DNA of 64,000 nucleotides from Prorocentrum cordatum (GCA_963575745.1 CAUYUJ010015759.1:1-64000); one strand, 5' to 3'; positions 11,510-21,643 are shown, counted from the first letter of the stretch. Numbers and translations: made by a program. The notes: generated by a model not told the origin, from the sequence alone.

Positions 11510-13000
11510 GGGTGCGCGCCCTCGACACCCGAGACTGCTACGGTGCCGGAGGGAAAACCTGAAAATAAGCAGCCAATCCAAAGCGAGATATCTAGACCGT
11601 CTGCAGCTGTACCCCACAAGGTCCCCGACAAGGTCCCAGACAATGGAGCCCCACAAGCCTCAGGTGCATCATCATTAAAAGGACCACGGGTACATCATCA
11701 TTACCTACGACCACGGGTACATCATCATTACCTACGACCACGGGGGCACCATCATTACCTACGACTGCGGGGACATCATCCTTACAAACGTCATGGACAT
11801 CATCAGAATCGTCCCCTACAGCACCAACTATGACATTATCAGGAACACCTACAGAGACTCTCCCAGAGATCCCCAAGTTCCCAGAGCTTCAGACCCCAAC
11901 GCTCCCGCCTTCCAGAGCCATTTATGGCGCAACAGATCCGAGCCCAGAGCTCAGATTCCAGCAACCAGCATTTCTTCCATATTCGCATGAGCCTCAACCG
12001 AGAGGCGAAATGCCGCAAAGCCGAGAGCCAGCAGGTGAAGCTGGAGAACGAGGAGATGGTCGGATCATGGGAAGCGGTGCCGCCACTGGATGCAGGCGCT
12101 CCGACTCGCCCTCCGACGTCAACGAGACCTACGCAGCCGATGCCGCCATCGGCTCGTCTGATCCAGCATCAGGACACGAGGGGCAACATATTCTACACGG
12201 TCGAGGGCTCGGAGCTGGACAAGAGCCTGAAGCGCCTGACGGACACCTTCCTACTGGAGCACCTGCCGACCTGGGAGATGTGGTCCAGCAAGCTCCTGAA
12301 GCAATGGACGATGTGCCGCCGCTGGGGGCGGGTCATCATCAAGGTCTTCCTCAAGACGATCGACCGGGTGACCTGGAAACTGGACAGCATCGGCCTCCCT
12401 GTGCAGCCTGCCCGAGAAGTACCCGACCTGGCTGGCGGAGCTCGGGCATCGTGCGAAGATCGAGCCACAGCGCCCCAGGACGGAGACGAAGCAGAGGTCA
12501 GCCGCATCCGCGGCCGCTCGAGAGCAGAACCAGGAGCTGCGGGCCAACATCGAGACCGCAAAGTCAGATTTCTCGACCAAGTATGCGAAGGTGGATGCGT
12601 TTGCAGCGCTCAGCTCGGAACAGATCTACGAGAAGCTCAACATGGTGACGGTGGTCAATCACCTGAAGCCCCTGTGCAAGGCCTGGGGACTGACGCAGTC
12701 CGGCAAGAAGGAGGAGGTGATCGACAGGCTCATCACGCGCATCATCGAGCAGCGCGGAACGGCGGCAGCGACGATCAGGGTCAAGAAGGAGCCGGAGACC
12801 AAGAAGGTGGAGACGGGGCCTATCGTTGTGGGCCCGGCGATCCCAGCGCACTACACGCAGATGTGCCAGCACCCAGACTGTCAGCAGCAGCGGGGCATCG
12901 CGAAGAACGAGCCGATCGTGAAGGTGAGGCCCTTCGGGTGGTGCCACCAGGCGTGCGGGAGCAGGGCGAGGACCTGAGTGACATTCAGGCCGAGAAGCTA
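11510..13000 (+). pseudogene. copia polyprotein linker with SAP motif (three frames)
   Basis: Coding continues past the protease stop but changes frame. A Ser/Thr/Pro-rich linker is in frame 1 to about 12040. Frame 2 follows to about 12390 (motif EHLPTWEMW). Frame 3 then runs to TGA at 12975. Frame 3 holds a predicted helical stretch and then LKPLCKAWGLTQSGKKEEVI (about 12663-12722), a good match to the SAP DNA-binding motif. SAP motifs bind AT-rich chromatin DNA, so a role in targeting or packaging is plausible but inferred. The frame changes are indels, either mutation or assembly error. Confidence 0.7.
11683..11790 (+). repeat. 27-bp tandem repeat coding a 9-residue repeat
   Basis: About four units of TACCTACGACCACGGGTACA plus TCATCAT lie in the linker. 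In frame 1 they read TSSLPTTTG repeated, with the last units diverged. The period is a multiple of three, so the linker can vary in length without a frameshift, as expected for an unstructured spacer. Confidence 0.8.
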
Positions 13001-13054
13001 CGCTCGGGAAGCGACGAGAGCCGCCCACTGAGAGGCCATTAGCGTCAGGCCATT

Positions 13055-13720
13055 CGTGCAGCTACCCACTCGACGAGGTCGGCCATCTTCGGAGCTATGT
13101 GCGCGCTCACGACCTTCGGCAGATTGACGATGGTCGAGGCGTGTACCCACGAGGACTCCAACCTTGGCCAGGTCTGCGACGAGAAGGGCTACCACTACGA
13201 GAGACTCGGCCTGTTCAACGACTGCGACCTCAGCAAGCCGCAGGGCTACCACAAGGCGAAGTTCCTGCTGGACGAGAGGCGCCCCGAGCTCCTCGTCAGC
13301 ACACCTACCTGCGGGCCGTGGTCGATTATGCAGAATATCAACCAGCGCGACGACAAGCAGAAGGAATCTGCGCAAGAAGCGACTCAAGAGCCAGCGGATC
13401 TTCGAGAACAACAAGAGGCTCATCGAGCATCAGGTGCTTCACCTGAATGGCTCGGCCCTCGCCGAGCAGCCACAACAGTCGTTCGTGGCAGAAGACCTGC
13501 TGGAAGGACCTGCACAATATTCTCCCCTACGAGGTGATCGTAGACGGCTGCTCCTGCGGACTCGAAGCCCCGGGCACAGGCGAGCTCATGAAGAAGCGCT
13601 GGAAGTTCCTGACGAACGACAAGGGGATCTGGGTGGCCCTCCAGCCGCTACAATGTCGTGGAGGACACTATCATGAGGAGATCGAGAGCAGTCTGAGGAC
13701 CGAGGCCTCGGGCTCCTATC
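13055..13720 (+). pseudogene. copia-borne methyltransferase-like segment
   Basis: Frame 2 (13097-13370) reads a conserved-looking block ending LLVSTPTCGPWSIMQN, with the Cys at 13310. Frame 3 covers about 13370-13440 and frame 1 continues through VDGCSCGL and later CRGGHYHEE (about 13670). A P-x-C motif followed by W-S resembles motif IV of cytosine-5 methyltransferases. Dinoflagellate copia elements carrying such methyltransferases have been described. Here only that motif is clear, the motif I glycine loop is not convincing, and two frame changes split it. The methylase reading is a hypothesis. Confidence 0.5.
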
Positions 13721-15725
13721 CCAAGATGCTGTGCCGCCGGATCCTCCGAGCTCTGACCAAGAGCCAGAATCAGAATTACTTCGAAGAAGAGGTCGTGAAT
13801 TTCTGTATGGCCGCTACCCAGCAGCCACCTACTGAGCCGACTCCAGAGGAGGACGAGGCATCAATTCCACCACTAGATGGCAAGGAGTCACACGACCTCA
13901 CCAGCGACACAGTCAAGAAGGACGAGAGCTACATCAGGCTGGTTCACACCAACCTGGGACATTTACCTCGAGCACATCTTCTACGCTACCTAGACCGAGG
14001 TGCGAGACCTGAGGTGCTACGATTGGCCAGAACCTTCAAGTGCGACATCTGTGATGCTCACCGACCACCGACGAAGCGGCCACCAGCTTCCTCAGCAGAG
14101 CAGCCTCAGAATGGTCACGAAGTTTTGTTCGACGCCTTCTCTTGGATCCGCCGCAGCACGAACACCAACGTGATGGCGCTAGCGATCCTCGACGCTGGCT
14201 CGGACATACTCTACGTGCGGCTTATCGACGAGAAAGCGATCCCAGGGACCTGCCGACAAGTTCGTGCGGGCGACCTTCGACACATCTTTGCTACGAAGTG
14301 GTTCCCTTGGATGGGACGGCCGAAGGTCATGCGCTATGATCCAGCTGGGAGCGCCATCTCCGATGAGTTCCGCGAGTGGATCGAGAGCCAGGGAGTCTAC
14401 TGCCTCCCATGCGCTGCCGACGCCCACTGGCAGATCGGCAAGATCGAACGAGCCATCGAAGCCTTCAAGGAGGCCCTTGACGCCTTCGACGAGATGATCT
14501 CAGCTGAAGTTCCCACGAGCGAGATGTTCGGACTACAGACAGCAGCCAGGAACGACGTGATCAGGATCGACGGTTTCAGTCCGCTGCAGCGCTATGCGGG
14601 ACGGACACCCACTGGCACCACGGTCAACCTCTTCGACGAGCCGACCAACCTGCCGCTCGTCAGCGCCGAGCTGCAGGATGGCACCTTCAGCAGGTACGCT
14701 CAAGTACGACGGATGGCACGGCTAGCTCACATCCAGACAGAGAACTCCGACCGAGTCAAGCGTGCGGAGGCCGCAATATTCAGATCGTTCAAGAAGTACG
14801 AGACGGGCGACCTGGTATTCGTCTACAGGCGGCTCCCACCAGGAGCCTGGCGCAAGCGAGGACAACCCCGATCCATGCCAGGACGAGGCCGCTGGTACGG
14901 ACCTGGACGAGTACTCTGCCATGAGCCTGCCAACTCAGGACATCGACCTGGTCTGCCCGGGACGGTGGTCAACATCGCGCTAGCTGGACGACTCTACCGA
15001 GTTGCTCCCGAACAACTTCGGCCCGCCACGCCTTCCGAGGAGGCGATGGCGTCGCTACGCTCGCGCCGCGAGCAGCCTGGAACATGGACCTTCGGCGACG
15101 TCCAGAAGCAGCTCGACACGAACGAGGTGATCGACCTGTCGAACGAGTCCCCACCCACTGGTGAGGACCTGGCCGCTGACAACGGAGAGTCGGTCAGCAC
15201 CCGCACCTTCGAGAATAACGCAAGCGGACCCTGGGCCATCCCTGAAGACGAGGACCTACCTGTTCCACGAGGAGATCCTCGGAGCTTGGACCCAGGCGGT
15301 GGCGGAGGCGGTGGAGCCCCATCAGCCCCACCAGGCTTCGAGGAACGACCGCTCCCAGGCCCGCGACCGCCAAGGCGACTACGGAGGAAGTGCAATCCCT
15401 GGGATAAGGCTACCGAGGCCCAGGGACCTCTCATCCAGCCAGCACCACCAGAAAGTCCACCAGGTATTCCACAGACTGAAGACCACGAAGCTGGGCAGCC
15501 AGCCGAAGCCGAACCGACTGCAGAAGATGAAATCATCATGGAGGCTCCTCCAGATGACGATCAAGAACCTCCCGCGACTCAGCAACCTCTGGCCGTGGAC
15601 ACGGACGATGAGTTGGACGAGACGACGGCGCCAAACGACAATGACAAGCTTCGGCTACGATCGCCAGGATCAACGGGGCCCCCGATCAAGAAGCAGCGGA
15701 TCAACATGGCGACCCAGGAGGACTA
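13720..15725 (+). pseudogene. int: copia integrase with long C-terminal tail
   Basis: One open frame from about 13447 to 15789. The zinc-binding domain has His at 13945 and 13960 and CDIC Cys at 14041 and 14050. The catalytic core has Asp 14131 (LFDAFSW), Asp 14338 (RYDPAGS) and Glu 14446 (GKIERAIEAFKE). Exactly 35 residues separate the second Asp from the Glu, the canonical D,D35E spacing. Downstream come a GDLVFVYRR segment typical of the copia integrase C-terminus and a long Pro/Glu-rich tail. The frame is lost near 15725, where frame 2 takes over, so the polyprotein is broken although the integrase core looks intact. Confidence 0.92.
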
Positions 15726-16696
15726 TTTCCCACTACCTGCAGGAGGGTACCTTCTACGGGGACTACGCCTACAGCGTCCAGCCGTATGACGTGGTCAAGG
15801 AGGACGACGAGCTCATCGTGCTGGACATCCCTGTCAACAACGAGCACACGATCATGGCTTACATGGACGACCCCAACAACTTCTTGGCATCGCAGGCCCG
15901 GAAGGGCCGAGTCGAAGTCTCATTCAAGAAGGCGACCCCAGAGGTGAAGAAACTGCTACTCGAGGCACAGCAGCAGGAGTGCACCTCCGTCCTCAGCACG
16001 AAGGCCGTCAGGATCCTCAGACGACAGGGGATCGACCCAGCGCGTCTGTTGCGCTGCCGTTTCGTGCTGACCTGGAAGAAGGATGACAAGGGCAACGCGC
16101 TCAGGGGCAAGGCCAGATTGGTCGTGCTCGGTTTCAGCGACCCCGACCTGCTTCATTTACGGACGGAGTCTCCAGCTGCATCGCGACGGGCACGTCAACT
16201 TCTACTGGCCATGGCAGCGAAACACAAGTGGAAGCTGGAGAAGGCCGATGCCGTTACTGCCTTCCTCCAGGGAGAAACGGACGAGGAGAAACGGAAGATC
16301 TACGCGGACCTCCCGAAGGACGTACGTCAGGCCTTCGGCATGAAAGACGACGAGGTCCTGCAGTTTCTCAAGCCGATGTACGGCTTCGTACCTGCTCCTC
16401 GCAAGTGGTGGCTACACTTCAAAGAAACGCTCAAGATGCTGCAACTGGAAGCGATACAGTGCGAGCCATGCGTCTGGGCCATCCGAGACAGCACTACGCT
16501 GGTCGGCATGGTCATCCTACACGTTGACGGCATGATGATTGCCGGCGATCATACTCACGCGGGCTTTCTCAAGAAGCGACATGGAAATCCAACAAGCATT
16601 CGAGTGGACCCCCTGGGAAAGCCGATCATTCGTGCAGTGCGGTATCATCATCCGTCAGAACGAGGATCTCACTTGCAGTCTCGCACAAGGCAGCTA
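15725..16696 (+). pseudogene. rt: copia reverse transcriptase, 5' part
   Basis: Frame 2 encodes the reverse transcriptase fingers and palm: RCRFVLTWK, KADAVTAFLQGE (first catalytic Asp), then LKPMYGFVPAPRKWW. The second catalytic motif reads LHVDGMMIAG (Asp 16526, Gly 16529) where copia enzymes have VDD, so a metal-binding Asp is lost. Near 16575 coding moves to frame 3 (FEWTPWESRSF). The gene is cut at 16696 by the nested element and resumes in the same frame at 21798. Confidence 0.92.
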
Positions 16697-16724
16697 ACCC
16701 GAAAAAAGGATTTAAGAACCCCCC
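16697..16724 (+). repeat. Nested element, left terminal inverted repeat
   Basis: 28 bp beginning ACCCGAAAA and ending TTTAAGAACCCCCC. It pairs with 21771-21797 on the other strand with one mismatch and one 1-base gap. The outer boundary is fixed by the TA duplication at 16695-16696. Confidence 0.9.
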
Positions 16725-16788
16725 GGGGTTATTATTATCACCCGGTTTTTATTCAATATTCTCAGGGGGCATAATCGCCGAACGATAT

Positions 16789-17498
16789 TCTTAGCACCCG
16801 CACAAAAAAATGCGGCGGAGTTCCCTATGGGGCCAAGAAAGAAACTCGCAATGAATGTGAAGAGTGCAAGCGAAGATCTCTCTGGTTTCCATTGAGGAGT
16901 AAGGATATGAGAAATACCTAGCAAAGCTACGAAAAAAGGTAAGGAAAAGCGGAGAAAAAAAAAACTAGGTGAGGAACCGTTGAGGAAAAGCGTAAGTAAA
17001 GTTAAAGAAAACTAAAGAAATGCTTAGAACACCTAAGGGAAAGCTCGTGAAACCATACAGACAACTGAGACATCCGAAGGAAAATCTAACGAAAATCTGA
17101 AGAACAACCGAGGACAAGCTGAAGAAAAAACTGAGGCAAATCTAAAGAAAGGGGGGGAAGAGCTAAACGCTGTGGAAAAACTACGGAACAGCTAAAGAAC
17201 ACTGAGACAACCTGGAGACAAGTCGAGGACAAGCTGAGGAGAAGCCCAGGAAAGCTGAGGAACAGCTGAGGAAAATCTATTGACAAAACTGAAGAAAAGC
17301 TGAGTAGAAGCCTAGGAAAGCGGAGGAACACCTCAGAAACATAGAGAAAACTACGGAACAGGTGAAGAACACGACGGAACAGGTGATGAAACAATTAACG
17401 AAAATGTAAGAAAAGCTAAAAACAGCAACATAAACATTGAACAGACATGACAACCTCAAGTAAACTAAGGAAAAGCTCAGATTTTTTCCTTTATATAT

Positions 17499-17592
<94 letters not shown>

Positions 17593-18040
17593 ACATAAGG
17601 AAAAGCTGAGAAAACTCTAGATACAGCTGCGGGGGAAAAAAAAACGGAGGACATCTGATTTCCCTGTTCAAGTTGATGGGTTCTGGAGGGGCTGGTGGGG
17701 ATCACGCGAAGCGTCAGAATTTGCGAAGATGCCCTGTTTGCGTGTCCTGGCCTTGCGTTCCTTGCGAAACAATAATTAGACCCCCCCCCCCCTTTTGTTG
17801 CATCGCCCGCCCGAGCGCGGTGGCGGAACCGCGCGGCAACGCCGCTGAATCTGAGATAACTTAATCGGACTGGCAACGGGCAAGAGGCAAGCTGATTCTT
17901 TTTTCCGCGATGCCCGGCCTCGGCGCCTGAACGTTCGGGCGTTCTCTGGGTCTCAAGTGAGACAATCTGGCGGTCTCGCTGACGACGCGAGCACTGAGAA
18001 CCAGATCTCTGAAAAGGAAGGCGGGATCGCTGATAACGCG
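16789..18040 (-). repeat. Nested element internal module, copy 1
   Basis: Starts TTAGCACCCGC, then an A-run and ATGCGG. About 650 bp of purine-rich GCTGAGGAAAAGC-type words follow, then a TA microsatellite, then about 300 bp including GAGCGCGGTGGCGGA and TCAAGTGAGACAATCTGGC. The same order without the TA run recurs at 19011-19850. On the minus strand it lies just downstream of the 167-codon ORF, so it could serve as that gene's 3' region. Confidence 0.75.
17492..17586. repeat. TA dinucleotide microsatellite
   Basis: About 95 bases of (TA)n with two GT interruptions near the left end. It sits in copy 1 of the internal module and is absent from copy 2, so it arose after the duplication. Repeating Tyr-Ile peptide frames here are artefacts. 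Confidence 0.95.
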
Positions 18041-18124
18041 AACACTGAAAGCCTAAACTCTGCAACGGACGGCGAGGTGCGGCCTGGGCAAAGTGCAGAG
18101 ATATGACAGGGCGCTTGAGAGACG

Positions 18125-18628
18125 CTAGCCTGGCTTGACCCAGAGGAGGCCTCTGAAAGGCGCCCTGCCTGAAGGCCCGAGGCGGCTCAGCACGTCAACC
18201 TTAGCGGCAGGCTTTCCCCGCTGAGCGGTGCGCTGACTCTTGGGCGGCTCATCGTAGCTGCCGCTGTGGGAGTCCTGACTCGTCGTCGCGCTGCTGCTGC
18301 CTGAGCGCTGCTGCCTGCTCACCTCTGAGGCGGGCCTCTTCCTGGGTGTTCCCTGAGCTGCAGGGCGCTTCCTCAACAACAAGCGCCTCCCTCCAAGCTG
18401 CCCGGTCGGCTTCGTGGACGCCGCCTCCTTAGCGGCCTTGGCCTGGGCCTTGCGCCAAGCAGCGGCCTCTCTCTTAGCCTCTGCTTTGAGCCTCTTCCGC
18501 TCTCTGAGCGACAAGGCGTCCTCTCCCTGAGGAATCGAGTGCATCTTCGCGCGCTCCCCCTCCTCTGAACTCCATCCTGCTGTATCTGGCGCCTGAGCAT
18601 CCCAGTCGATCGCTCCTTTGAACTCCAT
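18125..18628 (-). CDS. Small basic protein of unknown function, in nested element
   Basis: 167 codons. The first in-frame ATG after the spliced-leader relic gives a start MEFKGAIDWDAQ at 18628. After an acidic N-terminus comes a Lys/Arg/Ala-rich helical stretch (about residues 40-75), then two RKRPA words near residues 85-100, then a Ser-rich and a basic tail. KRPA-type repeats look like nuclear-localisation or DNA-binding tails. There is no catalytic motif and no family is recognised. The 5' leader of about 80 nt begins with the spliced-leader relic at 18710-18729 and the 3' side runs into the internal module. It is more likely an accessory or gag-like protein than a transposase, but that is open. 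Confidence 0.55.
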   Translation of the reverse strand: MEFKGAIDWDAQAPDTAGWSSEEGERAKMHSIPQGEDALSLRERKRLKAEAKREAAAWRKAQAKAAKEAASTKPTGQLGGRRLLLRKRPAAQGTPRKRPASEVSRQQRSGSSSATTSQDSHSGSYDEPPKSQRTAQRGKPAAKVDVLSRLGPSGRAPFRGLLWVKPG

Positions 18629-18709
18629 CCAGCTGAATGCTCTGCGCGAGAAGGTGAGCTGTTGCTGTCGGCGGCTGAAAGTCGAAGCCTGAAGCTTGAG
18701 CCTGAAAAC

Positions 18710-18729
18710 TGAGCCACAATGGCTACGGA
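18710..18729 (-). other. Relict dinoflagellate spliced-leader sequence
   Basis: On the minus strand this reads TCCGTAGCCATTGTGGCTCA. The conserved dinoflagellate spliced leader, trans-spliced onto mRNA 5' ends, has the same 20 bases with T in place of the G, then AG. One mismatch in 20 is far beyond chance in 64 kb. It lies 81 nt upstream of the ORF at 18628. A genomic spliced leader at the head of an ORF normally means that a processed mRNA was copied back into DNA. Confidence 0.85.
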
Positions 18730-19010
18730 GAAGCTCAGAACTCTCTGCTGCACTGATCTGAACTGGAATGACTTCGAGGACCTCGTGAACTCGGCTGTAA
18801 TCTGAAAAATAAGCTTGTAAGAAATTGTACGACTGAGGAAAGGCTTAGATTCCTGAAACGGAATTGGCCTTTTCTGTCACCTCAGGGGCCGTCTTGGATG
18901 TGTTCTCCTCCTCCTCCCCCTCCTCCGCCCCTCTCCCCCTCCTCTTTTTCTCATTGCGATTTCTATAGCAAACCCCTTTGATATCCCCGCCGCCCCGCAC
19001 CGCGGCGTTA

Positions 19011-19850
19011 CCTTAGCACCCGCCATTCCAAAAAAAATGAGGGGATCTGCAGGGAAACCTCAAGGTGAAGCAAAGCTGGAGAACTGAAAGAAACCGATGG
19101 AGAACTGAAAGAAACCGAAACACATCTGCTGTTAGAGAAAAAGGTAAACAAATCGGAAGTTCAGAAACCCACGGAAAAACTGCGGACAACTTAAGAAAAT
19201 CGAAGGACATCTGAGAAAGCCCGACAATTGAAAACAAGCTCATAAAAAAAAACTCACGTAAATCTGAGGATCCGCTGAGGAAAGCTTGAGACAAGGTAAG
19301 GAAAATCGGGGGACAAGCTGAAGCAAACCTGCGGACATGCGAAGATAAGCTCAAGAAAAGCTAAGGAAAAGCTGCGGAACCCTGAGGATACGCAAACAAA
19401 AAGCTGAGGAAAGCAACGGAAAGCTAAGGGCAACTAAATAGAAACAGCAAAGGAAAGCTGAGCAAAAGCTGTGGAACAACAAAAGAAAAACTGCGGGCAA
19501 ACTAAGCTGATTTACTATGACGTCCTAAGTGTGCGTCGTGTTCCTTCGCTCCTTGCGAAGCAATAATTGAAGTTGAAGCTCCCCTTGTTGCGTCCAAGCC
19601 ACGGGGGGGGCACCCCGGCCCCTCCCCGCGATCGCCCACCCGAGCGCGGTGGCGGAGTCGCGCGGCAGCGCCATGGAATGTGAGACAATTGAAACGGATT
19701 GTCAGAAAGAGAGAAGCAACCTGAATCGTTTCTTCGCGACGCCTGCCCTCGGCGCCTGAACGCCCTGGCGGTCTCGGAGTCTCAAGTGAGACAATCTGGC
19801 AGTCTCGCTGAGGACGCGAGCACTGAAAGCCGGAATTCCCAAAAGGAGGC
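19011..19850 (-). repeat. Nested element internal module, copy 2
   Basis: Begins CCTTAGCACCCGCC, then an A-run and ATGAGG, followed by purine-rich AAGCTGAGG words and then about 300 bp matching 17740-18030 (shared GAGCGCGGTGGCGGA, TCAAGTGAGACAATCTGGC and CGCGAGCACTGA words). On the minus strand it lies directly downstream of the Ulp1-like ORF, the same place that copy 1 holds relative to the first ORF. Confidence 0.75.
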
Positions 19851-19918
19851 CTAACGCAGGCTGGCAAGCTCACTACGCCTTATTCACCTGCACATGCCCC
19901 TGAGCACGCTCATCGTGC

Positions 19919-21490
19919 TCATCCTCCACCACGACGGCGGTTTCCCATGCCTCGCGCAATGCCTAGGGCGTGCTCATGGCTGCGCGCGACGCAGCCTGAG
20001 CGGTACTCGCACTTAGCACATACCTGCGCTGTCTGGATCATCTCCACGTGGCTGACGTACGCCTGACACTCGTCCTTGTTCAGGCTCGTGAACTGGATCT
20101 GGTCGAACGCCGCCTGAAAAACTGGCAACGGCAAGCTCCTCAACCATTTCTCGAAGCCTTTCTGTCCCTTCTCCTTAGGGTCCGACGCTGCCAGCTGCTC
20201 CTGGGCTTCCTTCTGAGCCATCGCCTCAGCAGCCGCGGCCTTGGCCTTGGCGTGAGCCTCCGCCTCAGCAGCGGTCTGGGCCTGAGCTTCCGCCTCAGCA
20301 GCAGCCTTGGGTTGAGCCTCCGTCTCAGAAGCGCCCTTTGCCTGGGCGTTCGCCTCGGCGGCGGCCTTGGCCTGTGCCTCCGCCTGAGCAGCTGCCTTGA
20401 CCTGCGCCTCGGCCTTGTTCTCGGCCTGGGCCTCAGCCTCCGCCTCAGCAGCTGCCTTGACCTGCGCCTCCTGCGCCTCGGCCCCAGCAGCGGTTTTCTC
20501 TTGAGCCTCCGCCTCAGCAGCGGCCTTGCCCTGGGCCTCCGTCTCCGCTGCGGGCTTGCCCTCAGGCGGAGCCTCAGGCGCCTCCTTGGCCACCTCCTTC
20601 TGAGCGCCTCCCTGACTGGCAGGTTTGGCAAATTTACCCGAACTCTCATGGGTCTGATTTTCCATGATCTTCCTGACGGCGTCCATGACCTCCTGCCTCA
20701 ATTTCTGGTTCTCTTCCGCCCTGAGCCTCCTCCTCACCTCCTTCGGGTCGTCGGGGATGGCATCGGGAAGCGTCTTGCACCATATACTGACGAGCGCCGC
20801 CTCCTCAGCTCTGTTCCTGAGCTCGTGGGCCTCTTTCTCATCTGTCTGCGCCGTCGTAGTCTTCGCCTGAAGGAGTGTCTGGGCAGCCGTGCGCTTCGCG
20901 TCCTCAAGCTGAGCGTCTGAAGGCCAGGTGTCCCTCGCTTTTTCATGTTGCTTGACCGCGCTGACACATTTACTGATCATGGCATTCTTCCTGATTTTAG
21001 GCGTGGTGATCGGAGCGCCGCCCTCACCTGACAGCCTCCTCACCTCCAGCTCAAGGTAATGCATGACCCAGTATCCGCAATCCGTTCCAGCCTGCCTGAA
21101 TACCTGATGCCTCGTGAGCGCACTGACGAGTGAGGTGTTGCTCAGGTTCGGAAAGATCGCCTGAAGGAGAAGCATCGCTCTCTCCCGACACACCTCATTG
21201 ACCTTGTCCAAGGTCTCGTAGTACCTGATCCGAGGCTCCTCCAGCCTGACGCCGTTCTCCATCGCCTCGATGACCAGGAGGGTCCAATGGCCTGGCTCGT
21301 GCGTCTCCTCGCCCTGAGGACACTGAACTGGAAAGAAGACCTTCTCGTACCGGCTGATGGATCTCCTGAAGGCCTCGGCCTGAAGTCTGGACCCCTCATC
21401 GTCCTCTTCGTGAAGAAGCCTCTGGAAATACACGTACAAGCTGTCTGGCGACCAGGTGAGGAAGCTCGCCTGACAGAACGTGTTCTCCAC
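19919..21490 (-). CDS. Ulp1-like (C48) cysteine peptidase, transposon-borne
   Basis: 523 codons from the first ATG, but the frame stays open upstream through SAPIEFKKTSALVDGQ, up to a CA-rich stretch ending CACACAG on the minus strand. An unseen 5' exon is therefore likely. The peptidase domain spans about residues 1-160: HWTLLVIE (His68), YYETL (Glu92 where C48 enzymes have Asp), RQAGTDCGYW (Gln133, Cys138). C48 enzymes cleave SUMO-type conjugates, and Ulp1 domains occur in several DNA transposons. Residues about 325-445 are Ala/Glu/Lys/Gln repeats, probably coiled coil. The C-terminus has a Cys cluster, CAKCEYRSGC. Activity with Glu in the triad is uncertain. Confidence 0.8.
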   Translation of the reverse strand: MENTFCQASFLTWSPDSLYVYFQRLLHEEDDEGSRLQAEAFRRSISRYEKVFFPVQCPQGEETHEPGHWTLLVIEAMENGVRLEEPRIRYYETLDKVNEVCRERAMLLLQAIFPNLSNTSLVSALTRHQVFRQAGTDCGYWVMHYLELEVRRLSGEGGAPITTPKIRKNAMISKCVSAVKQHEKARDTWPSDAQLEDAKRTAAQTLLQAKTTTAQTDEKEAHELRNRAEEAALVSIWCKTLPDAIPDDPKEVRRRLRAEENQKLRQEVMDAVRKIMENQTHESSGKFAKPASQGGAQKEVAKEAPEAPPEGKPAAETEAQGKAAAEAEAQEKTAAGAEAQEAQVKAAAEAEAEAQAENKAEAQVKAAAQAEAQAKAAAEANAQAKGASETEAQPKAAAEAEAQAQTAAEAEAHAKAKAAAAEAMAQKEAQEQLAASDPKEKGQKGFEKWLRSLPLPVFQAAFDQIQFTSLNKDECQAYVSHVEMIQTAQVCAKCEYRSGCVARSHEHALGIARGMGNRRRGGG

Positions 21491-21572
21491 CAGAACTGAC
21501 CACAGCTGGATGGTCTGACCATCGACGAGGGCTGAAGTCTTCTTGAATTCTATGGGAGCAGACGATTCCGGG

Positions 21573-21603
21573 CTGTGTGTGTGTGCGTGCGCGTGTGTGC
21601 GTG

Positions 21604-21643
<40 letters not shown>

